Below, in pieces: positions 1 to 7,818 of a stretch of 64,000 nucleotides of DNA. Within the stretch, counting starts at the first letter, position 1. Each line of letters starts with the position of its first letter. The position numbers and the translations under genes are program-made. The stretch spans positions 6,256,001 through 6,320,000 of the forward strand of contig NC_013132.1 in assembly GCF_000024005.1 (NCBI RefSeq). Direction: 5' to 3'. Source of the DNA: Chitinophaga pinensis DSM 2588. GTDB taxonomy: Bacteria; Bacteroidota; Bacteroidia; Chitinophagales; Chitinophagaceae. The notes under the pieces are model-generated. The model had not been told where the DNA came from and searched no databases. It saw nothing but the letters and a program-made list of their open reading frames with translations.

Positions 1-393
1 AGAAGTCTTGCTATCTATTTTCAACAACTTTCCGGTCACATAACCGATCAGCAATGTACCCGTAATAGAGGCAATGGTAAATATAAAACCTTCACTACCC
101 GCTTTCAGCGCACTGTGTATATTCATCCCGAAACCAAGTCCTACAACAGAAATCTGCAACAATATATGCGTGGCTTTATGATTCAGATGCAGGAATGGAT
201 GACCGATAAACTGTGCGATGATCAGTCCACCCATTAGTGCAACCGGAGCAGAGATCCAGGGTGTCATACATACAGCCAGTGCCAGTATAAAAATCACTTC
301 ACGCGTCGTAATACTCCTGTCCAGGAAATGCTTTCTGCCTGTATGTGGGAGCCCCTCCTGTCTGACCCCTTCATTGTGCACGATTGTATTCAT
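1..393 (-). CDS. YeiH/UPF0324 family putative sulfate exporter, N-terminal part
   Basis: The gene begins with ATG at 393 on the minus strand and runs off the left edge, so 131 N-terminal residues are visible. After a polar start of about 30 residues come hydrophobic segments (VIFILALAVCMTPWISAP, then LLQISVVGLGFGMN and FIFTIASITGTLLIGYVTG). The segment around SVVGLGFGMN and the following TM-Gly pattern are typical of the YeiH (Cons_hypoth698) membrane family, annotated as putative sulfate exporters; transport of sulfate is family knowledge and is not shown here. About two thirds of the protein is outside the window. It is divergent from the tetR gene at 668. Confidence 0.75.
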   Translation of the reverse strand, partial: MNTIVHNEGVRQEGLPHTGRKHFLDRSITTREVIFILALAVCMTPWISAPVALMGGLIIAQFIGHPFLHLNHKATHILLQISVVGLGFGMNIHSALKAGSEGFIFTIASITGTLLIGYVTGKLLKIDSKTS

Positions 394-613
394 ATTGCTA
401 GTCTTTTATTTTCTTTTTGATGACACAAATGTCAGCTCTTCCGGGGTGTAAAGGAAATCATCATAAGTGATTACGGATAACTTTAAGTTATAAATAGACA
501 GCAAATCAGGTTATACTAAGGCACTTGTCCACATTTTACACCTGCTTGCATAATTACATTATTTATTGATTATCAATAAATTACAAACAATCACTTCTGA
601 AGGAATTAATTTA

Positions 614-645
614 TTTGGTAGATAATACCAACTGGTATAATTTTG
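614..645 (+). promoter_or_regulatory. Bacteroidota-type promoter of the tetR gene
   Basis: TTTG at 614-617 is followed after 20 nt by TAATTTTG at 638-645, matching the Bacteroidota -33/-7 consensus (TTTG, about 20 nt, TAnnTTTG). The start codon is 23 nt downstream. The palindromic operator at 625-638 lies between the two elements and touches the -7 box, which fits autorepression. Confidence 0.7.
625..638. promoter_or_regulatory. Operator palindrome 1 (tetR promoter)
   Basis: ATACCA-AC-TGGTAT is a perfect 6+6 palindrome. It shares the core TACC-N4-GGTA with two further palindromes before the SDR gene (1272-1287) and the MFS gene (2081-2096), so it is probably the binding site of the TetR protein encoded at 668. 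Confidence 0.7.
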
Positions 646-667
646 TATTGTCTTAATCAAAACACTT

Positions 668-1252
668 ATGAGCAAGGCAGAAAAAACAAGACAGTTTATT
701 GTAGAGAAGACCGCACCCATTTTCAACACAAAAGGATTCGCAGGTACTTCCCTATCTGACATGACAGAGGCTACCGGATTAACAAAAGGTAGCATCTACG
801 GCAACTTCGCTAACAAGGATGAAGTGGCACTGGCCTCATTTGATTACAATCTCCTCAAACTAAGGTCCTACCTCAACGCGGAAGAAGAAAAAGCAATAAC
901 GATCAAAGACAAACTGAAAGTACGTACCAGGATCTTCGCCGACGAACGTCCTGTTGCCTATCCGACAGGCGGTTGTCCGCTTTTAAATACGGCTACAGAA
1001 GCAGATGATACACATCCGGCACTGAGAGCAAGAGTAGCAGATGCCTTGGAAGCAATAAAAGACAGGGCTGTCAGGTTGATCGAAACAGGTATTCAGAGCG
1101 GAGAAATCTCCGCAGGTACTGATCCGGAACAAGCCGCATTGACACTAATGGCCATGGTACAGGGCGCTATCATGATCGCCCGGACTACCGCCAAACGTAG
1201 CTATGGTAAGAGTATCATGGAAGCGACACAACGATACATTGATTCACTCTAA
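668..1252 (+). CDS. TetR/AcrR family transcriptional repressor
   Basis: A 194-residue protein of normal TetR length. The N-terminal helix-turn-helix is clear (FAGTSLSDMTEATGLTKGSIYGNF, about residues 24-47), followed by the typical KDEVALASF helix. The C-terminal ligand-binding domain contains GGCPLLN and a conserved E-A-D-D stretch, as in the YxaF/LmrA-like branch of TetR regulators, which control drug exporters. It is followed by an SDR gene and a 14-helix MFS exporter gene, each behind the same palindrome, so it most likely represses itself and both of these. The inducer is unknown. The start at 668 fits the promoter at 614-645. Confidence 0.92.
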   Translation: MSKAEKTRQFIVEKTAPIFNTKGFAGTSLSDMTEATGLTKGSIYGNFANKDEVALASFDYNLLKLRSYLNAEEEKAITIKDKLKVRTRIFADERPVAYPTGGCPLLNTATEADDTHPALRARVADALEAIKDRAVRLIETGIQSGEISAGTDPEQAALTLMAMVQGAIMIARTTAKRSYGKSIMEATQRYIDSL

Positions 1253-1271
1253 ATATTTTTTTACATATAAA

Positions 1272-1287
1272 TATACCAATCGGTATA
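1272..1287. promoter_or_regulatory. Operator palindrome 2 (SDR gene)
   Basis: TATACC-AATC-GGTATA has perfect 6-bp arms and lies 28 bp before the ATG of the SDR gene, with the same core as the palindromes at 625 and 2081. It probably is a TetR operator and gives the SDR its own regulated promoter. Confidence 0.7.
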
Positions 1288-1315
1288 ATCCATATAACAC
1301 ATAAAACAAAAGAAA

Positions 1316-2056
1316 ATGAAAACAGTAAATAATACCGTATTAATCACTGGCGGTGGCGCCGGTATCGGTTTTGAAACAGCTAAATTATTATCAGAAAGTG
1401 GTAACCAGGTGATCATCACTGGTAGAAATGCAGATACACTTAACAAAGCAGTGGCTCAGCTGAAAAATGTGACAGCGATCGTTTCAGATGTATCAAAAGA
1501 AGCAGATGTACTGGCACTGGTAGATACACTGAAAAAGGACTTCCCGGCACTGAATGTCGTAATCAATAATGCAGCAGCGGCACAGGTATATAAACTGGAA
1601 GCAGGTGCAGATGCATTCAGCAAAGCGGCACATGAAATGCACACCAACTACCTGTCTGTTCTCAGACTGAATGAATTACTGTTGCCATTGTTATCTCAAC
1701 AGGCGGAAGCAGCGATCGTAAACGTTTCTTCTATCGTAGCAATTACACCGGGTCACAGATTACCAGGATACGCCGCCAGCAAAGCTGCGCTCCACTCCTA
1801 TACACAGACACTCCGTTTCACACTGTCCGATACTAATATCAAAGTATTCGAACTGATGCCGCCACTGGTAAATACAGAGTTCTCCAAAGAGATCGGTGGT
1901 GAAAATGGTATGCCGGCAGCTGGTGTAGCCAGCGCTTTACTGGATGCATTTGCTACTGACAACTACGAAATACATGTAGGCAATACCGCCGACTTCTATA
2001 AACTCTTCCTTTCTTCTCCAGCTGACGCATACGCCGTACTGAATCAAAGGAACTAA
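1316..2056 (+). CDS. DltE-like short-chain dehydrogenase/reductase
   Basis: A 246-residue classical SDR. The cofactor motif TGGGAGIG is at residues 11-18, NNAA at about 84-87, the catalytic serine in NVSSI at 136-140 and the Y152-AAS-K156 pair. The sequence between is like the DltE/YvrD branch (short-chain oxidoreductases of unknown substrate), and the short C-terminal end fits. It probably reduces a carbonyl with NAD(P)H in the cytoplasm. It is in the same direction as tetR, 63 bp downstream, with its own operator-like palindrome, so it is probably induced together with the exporter at 2124. The substrate cannot be read from the sequence. Confidence 0.88.
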   Translation: MKTVNNTVLITGGGAGIGFETAKLLSESGNQVIITGRNADTLNKAVAQLKNVTAIVSDVSKEADVLALVDTLKKDFPALNVVINNAAAAQVYKLEAGADAFSKAAHEMHTNYLSVLRLNELLLPLLSQQAEAAIVNVSSIVAITPGHRLPGYAASKAALHSYTQTLRFTLSDTNIKVFELMPPLVNTEFSKEIGGENGMPAAGVASALLDAFATDNYEIHVGNTADFYKLFLSSPADAYAVLNQRN

Positions 2057-2070
2057 TCTTTCCCTTTTTC

Positions 2071-2106
2071 GGACTATAATTATACCGAATGGTATAATTA
2101 TAGTCC
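2071..2106. promoter_or_regulatory. Operator palindrome 3 with 16-bp arms (MFS gene)
   Basis: The core TATACC-GAAT-GGTATA (2081-2096) is extended to a perfect inverted repeat with 16-bp arms from GGACTATAAT at 2071 to ATTATAGTCC ending at 2106. It lies 17 bp before the MFS start codon and 14 bp after the SDR stop. As RNA it would form a strong hairpin, so it may be both repressor site and attenuator or terminator of the SDR transcript. There is no long T-tract after it. Confidence 0.65.
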
Positions 2107-2123
2107 TTTCATAACCTCTACAC

Positions 2124-3665
2124 ATGAAAAGGATCATCCTGCTGATCACCGTTATTGCTGCTGCGGTAATGGAGCTGATCGACACCTCTATCGTCAACGT
2201 GGCGCTGTCGCATATGAGTGGTAATCTCGGCGCCACCCTTGAGGATACTTCCTGGGTGATCACGGCCTATGCCATCGCCAATGTGATCATCATTCCGATC
2301 ACCAGCTTTCTTGTCAACAAACTGGGAAGACGGAATTACTATATCGGTTCTATTATTGCTTTTACGTTCTTTTCATTTATGTGCGGACAGGCCAGCAACA
2401 TCTGGCTCCTGGTTACATTCCGCTTCTTGCAGGGTATAGGTGGTGGTGCGCTGCTCTCCGTATCCCAGGTGATCGTATTTGAATTATTTCCAAAAGAGAA
2501 ACAGAATATCGCCAGTGCATTATTTGGGGTGGGTGTTTTCGTAGGACCGACAATCGGTCCGACACTGGGTGGTTATATCACTGAGTTTTATGACTGGCCA
2601 TGGATATTCTATATCAATATTCCTATCGGTATCGTAGCTGCCAGTATCTGTTATGCGCTGCTGAAAGAACCGGAGATCAAGGTAAAAGCCAGTAGCATCG
2701 ACTGGGCCGGCATCATTCTGCTGGCAATAGGTATTGGTTCGCTGCAGACAGTACTGGAAAGAGGTGAAACGGACGACTGGTTTGAAGCCGGATATATCAT
2801 TTTTCTGAGTGTGACCGCATTCTTTGGCTTGTTGCTGTTCGTATGGTGGGAATTGACCACACCTACCCCCGTCGTCAATCTGCGGGTACTCAAAAGCAGG
2901 AATCTTAGTCTGGCAGCCGTCATGACATTTGTATCAGGCGTAGGGTTGTTCAGCTCTGTATTTCTGACACCGGTATTTGCACAGCGATTACTCAATTTCA
3001 CCCCCACGCAAACAGGCTTGCTGTTGTTACCAGGGGCGATTCTCGCGATCGGAGGGCTGATCATCTCTGCCCGGCTGTTACAACGGGGCATCTCTCCGAT
3101 AGTAATGATCACCCTGGGGATGTCCATGTTCATCCTTTTCAGCTGGCAGATGTCAGGATATAACCTGGATGTCAGTGCAAGCGGTCTGACGAATACATTG
3201 ATATTAAGAGGTGTCGGACTAGCGATGATTACAGTGCCTTTATCGGTACTGGCGGTATCTTCACTCGCTCCGGCAGATTTTGCACAGGGGGCAGCGCTCA
3301 ATAATATGATGCGTCAGCTGGGTGGTTCCTTCGGACTCGCCATGGTGAATACTTATCTCGCCAACCGTAATGCAGTACACCGCTCAGACCTTGTATCCAA
3401 TATCACGCTCGACAATCCTGCTGCTGTAAAACGCCTGGCCGATTACACGCAATTCTTTATATCCAAAGGCACAGGGGCGGTGGAAGCACATACAAAAGCC
3501 CTCCGGCTGATGGATGCCAATATTGTCAAACAAACATCTTTACTCAGCTTCAATGACGCTTATCTGCTGGTAGGCATTGTATTCCTTTGTGCGCTGCCCC
3601 TACTCCTGCTGGCAACGCCCAAGAAGAAAGGACAGCAGGTAAAAGTAGTGCTGGCTGATCACTGA
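2124..3665 (+). CDS. DHA2 family (EmrB/QacA-type) MFS drug exporter
   Basis: A 513-residue integral membrane protein, the length expected of the 14-helix DHA2 drug:H+ antiporters. Early residues carry the family motif MELIDTSIVNVALSHM (TM1), LVNKLGRRNYY (motif A between TM2 and TM3), RFLQGIGGGALLSVSQ (motif B) and GPTIGPTLGGYITEFYDWPW (motif C region). It should export hydrophobic toxic compounds across the inner membrane. It has the third copy of the TetR palindrome directly upstream, so it is the likely main target of the regulator at 668. No membrane fusion protein or outer membrane factor gene lies next to it, unlike many EmrB systems. Confidence 0.93.
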   Translation: MKRIILLITVIAAAVMELIDTSIVNVALSHMSGNLGATLEDTSWVITAYAIANVIIIPITSFLVNKLGRRNYYIGSIIAFTFFSFMCGQASNIWLLVTFRFLQGIGGGALLSVSQVIVFELFPKEKQNIASALFGVGVFVGPTIGPTLGGYITEFYDWPWIFYINIPIGIVAASICYALLKEPEIKVKASSIDWAGIILLAIGIGSLQTVLERGETDDWFEAGYIIFLSVTAFFGLLLFVWWELTTPTPVVNLRVLKSRNLSLAAVMTFVSGVGLFSSVFLTPVFAQRLLNFTPTQTGLLLLPGAILAIGGLIISARLLQRGISPIVMITLGMSMFILFSWQMSGYNLDVSASGLTNTLILRGVGLAMITVPLSVLAVSSLAPADFAQGAALNNMMRQLGGSFGLAMVNTYLANRNAVHRSDLVSNITLDNPAAVKRLADYTQFFISKGTGAVEAHTKALRLMDANIVKQTSLLSFNDAYLLVGIVFLCALPLLLLATPKKKGQQVKVVLADH

Positions 3666-3744
3666 TACAACTTGTCTCGTTTTGTGTATATGGGGTTGGG
3701 GTTGCTTTTGGCGCCCTGACCCTTTTCTGTTAATTTACAGGCAC

Positions 3745-4389
3745 ATGAAGAATAACTATGATAATATTGCCCGGTACTATGATTTGCTGAGTGGCGTAGT
3801 ATTCGGCAGTGCGCAGCAGGATGCGCAGACGGCATTGTTGTCATACATTCCACCTGACAGCAACATCCTTATTGCCGGTGGCGGTACCGGATGGATACTG
3901 GAAAGGATCGCTGCAAAATGTGCTCCGGGTCAACGTATATATTATGTAGAGATTTCTGCGAATATGATCGCCAGGGCAAAAGAGCAGCCTTATCAACCCA
4001 ATGAGGTACATTTTATTCATCTGGCTATTGAAGATTTTAATCTCGCTCAAACAGATATTACCGGCTTTGATATTATCATCACACCGTTTCTTTTTGATAA
4101 TTTTAAAGCGGAAAGAATACCAGATGTATTCCGGCATCTGGATAGCTTATTGTTGTCGGGCGGCAGATGGTTGTTTACGGATTTTCATTACCGCCAACAG
4201 GCGCCATACTGGCAACAGCTGCTGTTAAATTCAATGTATCTTTTCTTCAGAATTCTGTGTGCGGTAGAGGCCAGCGCATTGGCGAATGTAAGACCCTTAT
4301 TTACATCCGCAGGATATACCCTGGAACAGGAAGTATATTATTTCAAAAAGTTTATCTGGTCGGCTGTTTACCGGAAGCGGCAACAGTAG
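3745..4389 (+). CDS. Class I SAM-dependent methyltransferase
   Basis: The ATG at 3745 gives 214 residues starting MKNNYDNIARYYD, the usual beginning of this methyltransferase type; a longer in-frame start at 3682 would add an atypical tail. Motif I is ILIAGGGTGWIL (about residues 35-46), with the acidic YYVEIS strand following. Post-motif segments FDIIITPFLFDNF and GGRWLFTDFHY fit the UbiE-like fold. The C-terminal part carries hydrophobic residues (LYFFRILCAVEASAL) and may touch the membrane or a lipid substrate. The substrate is unknown. It converges on the SDR gene ending at 4419, and both share a bidirectional hairpin terminator. Confidence 0.85.
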   Translation: MKNNYDNIARYYDLLSGVVFGSAQQDAQTALLSYIPPDSNILIAGGGTGWILERIAAKCAPGQRIYYVEISANMIARAKEQPYQPNEVHFIHLAIEDFNLAQTDITGFDIIITPFLFDNFKAERIPDVFRHLDSLLLSGGRWLFTDFHYRQQAPYWQQLLLNSMYLFFRILCAVEASALANVRPLFTSAGYTLEQEVYYFKKFIWSAVYRKRQQ

Positions 4390-4398
4390 CCATAAAAT

Positions 4399-4429
4399 AA
4401 GAGAGATAGGCATAATGCCTATCTCTCTT
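4399..4429. terminator. Bidirectional terminator between methyltransferase and SDR genes
   Basis: The arm at 4399-4411 (AAGAGAGATAGGC) is complementary to 4417-4429, around a short ATAAT loop, between two convergent genes. It overlaps the TAG stop codon of the minus-strand SDR. Confidence 0.75.
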
Positions 4430-5315
4430 CCAGATCTCCCGACGCATGTCCAATCGCTTCTCTTTCCCTTCGGGATGGTCCATGATCTGCATGTTCTCTA
4501 CCGTCTTCTTTAGTTGACGGCTCCATTAGTTTACGCATGTTTACCGCATTTGCATCATCACTCATCAGGTTAGCCATATAAACATGCATCTTTGTCTTGC
4601 CGCCGGATATTACACGACTTTCGCCACTCATCAAAGCTTCATAGCCATCTTTGGCCACTTCTTCCGGCGTCTGCAAAGACTCTTCCCTATAAGTTTTCGT
4701 ATGTTCCATATTTGCTTTATGGAAAAAGTCGGTGTCCGCAGCTCCGGGCAGCAGTACGGTTACATGTACACCGGAACTTTCCAGTTCATTGCTGATGGCA
4801 GCGCTGAAAGAGATAACGAATGCTTTTGTTGCCGCATATACTGATAATAGTGGCATAGGCGCCTTCCCTGCTTCAGAACCCAGTTGTAAAATATGCCCTT
4901 CTCCACGTGCCGCCATATCAGTAGCAAAATACTTTGTTAGCGCCACCAGCGAAGAAATATTTAATTGTATGATATCAAGGCTTCGTTGCAGATCTATATC
5001 AATAAATTTACCCCATTCTCCCTGTCCGGCGTCATTCACCAGGTAATTTACCACAATACCTCTTGCCTGTACTTCGTCATATATTTCCTTTGCAGCTTCC
5101 GGTCTGAATAAGTCTGCGGAAATAGGTGTCACTTCCACTGAATACTGCTGTTTCAGTTCGGTAGCGACTTCCTGCAGACGTTCTTCAGAGCGCGCCACAA
5201 GTATCAGACTATAACCGTCTCCGGCAAACAATTTTGCTAATTCATATCCGAATCCACTGGTGGCACCGGTAATCAGTGCATATTGATTGCGATTATTCAC
5301 GTTCACTACTGGCAT
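4419..5315 (-). CDS. SDR family NAD(P)-dependent oxidoreductase
   Basis: A 298-residue SDR with TGATSGFG at residues 16-23, VNDAGQG, and the catalytic YAATK motif after the LQLGS strand. It belongs to the DltE/YqjQ-like broad group of cytoplasmic ketone/aldehyde reductases. It carries an unusual C-terminal tail of about 35 charged residues (from EPSTKEDGREHADHG on) that is not part of the Rossmann fold. It follows the acidic small protein gene 5336-5548 by 20 bp in the same direction, so both are probably one stress-associated transcript starting near 5576. The substrate is not predictable. Confidence 0.87.
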   Translation of the reverse strand: MPVVNVNNRNQYALITGATSGFGYELAKLFAGDGYSLILVARSEERLQEVATELKQQYSVEVTPISADLFRPEAAKEIYDEVQARGIVVNYLVNDAGQGEWGKFIDIDLQRSLDIIQLNISSLVALTKYFATDMAARGEGHILQLGSEAGKAPMPLLSVYAATKAFVISFSAAISNELESSGVHVTVLLPGAADTDFFHKANMEHTKTYREESLQTPEEVAKDGYEALMSGESRVISGGKTKMHVYMANLMSDDANAVNMRKLMEPSTKEDGREHADHGPSRREREAIGHASGDLEER

Positions 5316-5335
5316 AAGCTTGCTGTTTAAGTCTG

Positions 5336-5548
5336 TTAATGAGAATTTTTAAGGCTTTCAGGTGCTTCCTTCAATTCCGGATGTTCTTTATCCGCTTCAG
5401 GTGTTACATCTTCAGCGCCCTTATTCTGACTTTCATCTTCAGTCTGGTCAATATCTTTTCCTGCTTGTTCCAGTTCCGCTTCAGACTGTTCCGCTTTACC
5501 TGTCAGATCATTATGGAGTTCATTCTGGTCGTTATTATTTTGTCCCAT
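5336..5548 (-). CDS. Small acidic disordered protein (70 aa)
   Basis: A 70-residue hydrophilic protein with 20 Asp/Glu, many Gln, Asn and Lys, and no hydrophobic core or cysteine; it should be disordered. I do not recognise a named family. Composition and gene context resemble the two other acidic proteins in this window (28369-28644 and 42605-43141), though the sequences do not obviously align. It is the first gene of a probable two-gene unit with the SDR at 4419, and a TGG-N8-TTTG-type element lies at 5588-5601, about 40 bp before the start. The role may be in stress tolerance, by association only. Confidence 0.7.
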   Translation of the reverse strand: MGQNNNDQNELHNDLTGKAEQSEAELEQAGKDIDQTEDESQNKGAEDVTPEADKEHPELKEAPESLKNSH

Positions 5549-5587
5549 GTTTATTAGTTTTAAGTGTGAGTAATAATATTACAGGAA

Positions 5588-5601
5588 CAAAGAATAAGCC
5601 A
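5588..5601 (-). promoter_or_regulatory. Sigma-54-like -24/-12 element before acidic protein gene
   Basis: On the minus strand the sequence reads TGGCTTATTCTTTG, with GG and the TTG spaced as in sigma-54 promoters (TGGCAC-N5-TTGC). The -12 GC is replaced by GT. It lies 40 bp before the start codon at 5548. See the finding on the shared element. Confidence 0.45.
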
Positions 5602-5710
5602 CGGATAATATACTATAAACATAAGCGTGGTCAGCCAGTATATTTGTATACATGCTGAAACACCACTGTAGAATTTATTGCTGCATAAAGGCGGGTCTTA
5701 GCAGGCGGAA

Positions 5711-6103
5711 CTAGGCATCTATTTCCGTGTCTGCTGTTTCTGCAGTCACACTTTCCCTGCCCAGTTCATTCTGCTCCGCAAGCGTAAGGTTATCTGTTCT
5801 TGTTGTTTGTAACCAGCCGGTCTTATGCCGGCGGAATACCTGGATCGCGAGTCCCATATCACGATAGAAGTCTTTTTCTACTTCTGCTACGGTGCGTTGC
5901 TCACCGATATCTATCCAGCCAAAGCTATGCACCAGCCGGATATCTTCAATAGGCGTATCCGCCGCTACTTTCTGACTGTTGGCACTCACCGTTTCTGTAG
6001 TATGCGGACAGAGATAACATTCGAGTTTCAGATAGGGATATACCTCGCGAAACTTATTCTGGATATTGAGAAGAATGTCTTCTTCGCTGATGTAGATTTC
6101 CAT
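5711..6103 (-). CDS. Conserved-looking hypothetical protein (130 aa)
   Basis: The ATG at 6103 gives 130 residues starting MEIYISEEDILLNIQ; extending upstream would require a TTG at 6121. The protein is mixed alpha/beta, with CYLCPHT, SFGWIDIGEQRTVAEVEKDFYRDMG and QVFRRHKTGWLQTT segments, and a polar C-terminal tail. There is no signal peptide or membrane helix. I do not recognise the family, but the composition and the structured middle (residues 15-100) argue for a real cytoplasmic protein. It stands alone between the acidic protein gene and the pirin cluster. Confidence 0.7.
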   Translation of the reverse strand: MEIYISEEDILLNIQNKFREVYPYLKLECYLCPHTTETVSANSQKVAADTPIEDIRLVHSFGWIDIGEQRTVAEVEKDFYRDMGLAIQVFRRHKTGWLQTTRTDNLTLAEQNELGRESVTAETADTEIDA

Positions 6104-6121
6104 CGTGTTGTGTTTTAGCAA

Positions 6122-6430
6122 GTTAAATGTCTATCCAGTCGGCCAGGCCTGTTCCTTCCTTGAGTTAAACAAATGAAATGTTGATTGGTTTCTAAATCCT
6201 GTTGAATTAACCTTTTCTTATGACCGGCTGCAGGATAAAATTAGCGCATGTACTCCCGAGGGCCAATGATGGCCATCAGGCGCAAATATATTTGTAATCA
6301 GGCCCTTATGCCCCTACAGCCACACCGGCTGTCCCTCAGCTCCTTCCTCCCCGGCGATTTCTTAAGCTACATTAATGGATTGCTGTGAGATACCGGCGTA
6401 TATTTGTTGCAACATATAAAACACCGAATC
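6122..6430. other. Divergent intergenic region with pirin promoter
   Basis: This 309-bp gap separates the hypothetical gene (minus) from the pirin gene (plus). It holds a TATATTTG -7 box at 6399-6406 and GGCC-AATGAT-GGCC near 6260. I see no open reading frame or stable RNA in it. Confidence 0.5.
6399..6406 (+). promoter_or_regulatory. -7 box of the pirin/detoxification cluster
   Basis: TATATTTG matches TAnnTTTG and lies 25 bp before the ATG at 6431. A TTG at 6380-6382 could be the -33 element, but the 16-nt spacing is shorter than usual. Confidence 0.55.
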
Positions 6431-7150
6431 ATGGCAAATACGATATTACATAAGGCAGACACCCGCGGACATGCAGACCACGGTTGGTTAGACAGCCACC
6501 ATACCTTCAGTTTTGCTAATTACTATAATCCCGAAAGGATGCAGTTTGGCGCACTGAGAGTATTGAATGATGACGTGGTAGCCGGAGGACGGGGTTTTGA
6601 TTCCCATCCTCATGATAATATGGAAATTATCAGCATTCCGCTCGAAGGCGCGCTGGAACATAAAGACAATCTCGGCAATACCGTAATCACTGAAGCCGGA
6701 GAGATACAGGTAATGAGCACCGGTACCGGTGTATTTCACAGTGAATACAATGCCTATCCTGATAAAACCGCCCGTTTCCTGCAGATCTGGCTGTTTCCCA
6801 ATCAGCTGAACGTAACACCCCGCTATGACCAGGCGAAGATCAATATCGCTGACAGGAAGAATATCCTGCAACAGCTGATCTCTCCTGATAAAAACGGAGA
6901 AGGTACCTGGCTCTATCAGGATGCCTGGTTCTATATGGGCCGCTTCGATAAAGGCATCACTACAGAGTACGCAGTGAAAAAACCGGGCAACGGCGTCTAT
7001 TTCTTCGTGATCAGCGGGTCATTTGCTGTCAACGGACAGGAACTGAACGCCAGAGATGGATACGGTATAACTGATCCTGGGCAACTCAATATCACCGCAC
7101 TGGAAAAAAATGCCGAGCTGCTTGTGATAGATATACCTTTATTCAGTTGA
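6431..7150 (+). CDS. Pirin family bicupin (YhhW-like)
   Basis: The ATG at 6431 gives 239 residues starting MANTILHKADTRGHADHGWLDSHHTFSF, the standard beginning of YhhW-type pirins (quercetin 2,3-dioxygenase-like). The metal site of the first cupin is visible: SHPHDNMEI gives two histidines, and GVFHSEYNA gives a third histidine and the glutamate. The C-terminal cupin is degenerate, as is normal. Such proteins bind Fe(II) and can oxidise flavonols or act as redox sensors. It is the first gene of a run of detoxification genes to 10912 and may have its own transcript, since a second -7 box precedes the next gene. Confidence 0.92.
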   Translation: MANTILHKADTRGHADHGWLDSHHTFSFANYYNPERMQFGALRVLNDDVVAGGRGFDSHPHDNMEIISIPLEGALEHKDNLGNTVITEAGEIQVMSTGTGVFHSEYNAYPDKTARFLQIWLFPNQLNVTPRYDQAKINIADRKNILQQLISPDKNGEGTWLYQDAWFYMGRFDKGITTEYAVKKPGNGVYFFVISGSFAVNGQELNARDGYGITDPGQLNITALEKNAELLVIDIPLFS

Positions 7151-7191
7151 AATCGACAAGTCATTGCCTGAAAAGCATGATTTGTTACATA

Positions 7192-7199
7192 TACCTTTG
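7192..7199 (+). promoter_or_regulatory. Internal -7 box before nitroreductase gene
   Basis: TACCTTTG matches TAnnTTTG and sits 33 bp before the ATG at 7233 in the pirin-nitroreductase gap, suggesting a second promoter for the downstream genes. No good -33 element was seen. Confidence 0.45.
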
Positions 7200-7232
7200 C
7201 TTAACGTAAACATTAAATATAAACTAAAGAAC

Positions 7233-7808
7233 ATGTCTATTAAGATTGCCAATACACAATACGATGTAATTGATCTGATTAAAAACAGATGGAGCCCTCG
7301 TTCCTTCTCTACAAAAGATATAAGTGCGGCAACGCTTGAGACCATCCTCGAAGCCGGTTCATGGGCGCCAAGTGCGAACAATACCCAGCCCTGGAGGTTT
7401 ATATATGCTTTACGTGGTACACCTGGTTTTGACAAATTGCTGGCTACATTAGCACAGGGTAACCAACCCTGGGCAAAAAATGCAGCCGCACTGGTAGCAA
7501 CCGTGGGTATCCGTGAAACGCCTGACACCCAGCAGAAGAATCATTACTTCATGCACGACGTCGGTATGGCTACCTCCTTCATGCTGTTACAGGCACTGAA
7601 CATGGAAATATATGCGCACGTAATGGCAGGATTCAATAAACAGCAGTTTGCTGAAACCGCTGGTCTGGGCGCTAACGAAGAAGCCGTATCCATTGTAGCA
7701 CTGGGTTATATCGACAGCGCGGAAAAACTGGAAGAACCTTATAAAACAAGGGAATTAACTGCCAGAAGCCGTAATCCGATTGCAACGATCGCTGCTCACC
7801 TCGACTAA
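7233..7808 (+). CDS. Nitroreductase family FMN oxidoreductase
   Basis: The ATG at 7233 gives 191 residues starting MSIKIANTQYDVIDLIKNRWSPRSF. The RWSPRSF motif and GSWAPSANNTQPWRF (FMN-binding, about residues 43-57) are hallmark nitroreductase sequences, as is the GLGANEEAVSIVALGY end. It should reduce nitroaromatics, quinones or enones with NAD(P)H in the cytoplasm. In Bacillus the analogous nitroreductase MhqN is induced by quinones together with MhqO and MhqD, whose counterparts follow here at 9032 and 10295. An upstream in-frame ATG at 7164 would add an atypical tail. Confidence 0.92.
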   Translation: MSIKIANTQYDVIDLIKNRWSPRSFSTKDISAATLETILEAGSWAPSANNTQPWRFIYALRGTPGFDKLLATLAQGNQPWAKNAAALVATVGIRETPDTQQKNHYFMHDVGMATSFMLLQALNMEIYAHVMAGFNKQQFAETAGLGANEEAVSIVALGYIDSAEKLEEPYKTRELTARSRNPIATIAAHLD

Positions 7809-7818
7809 ATCAACTGAT

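Noticed and set aside
2651..3301. A 216-codon minus-strand frame within the MFS exporter gene
   Set aside because: Antisense to a 14-helix transporter with normal signatures; the translation shows no fold or motif.
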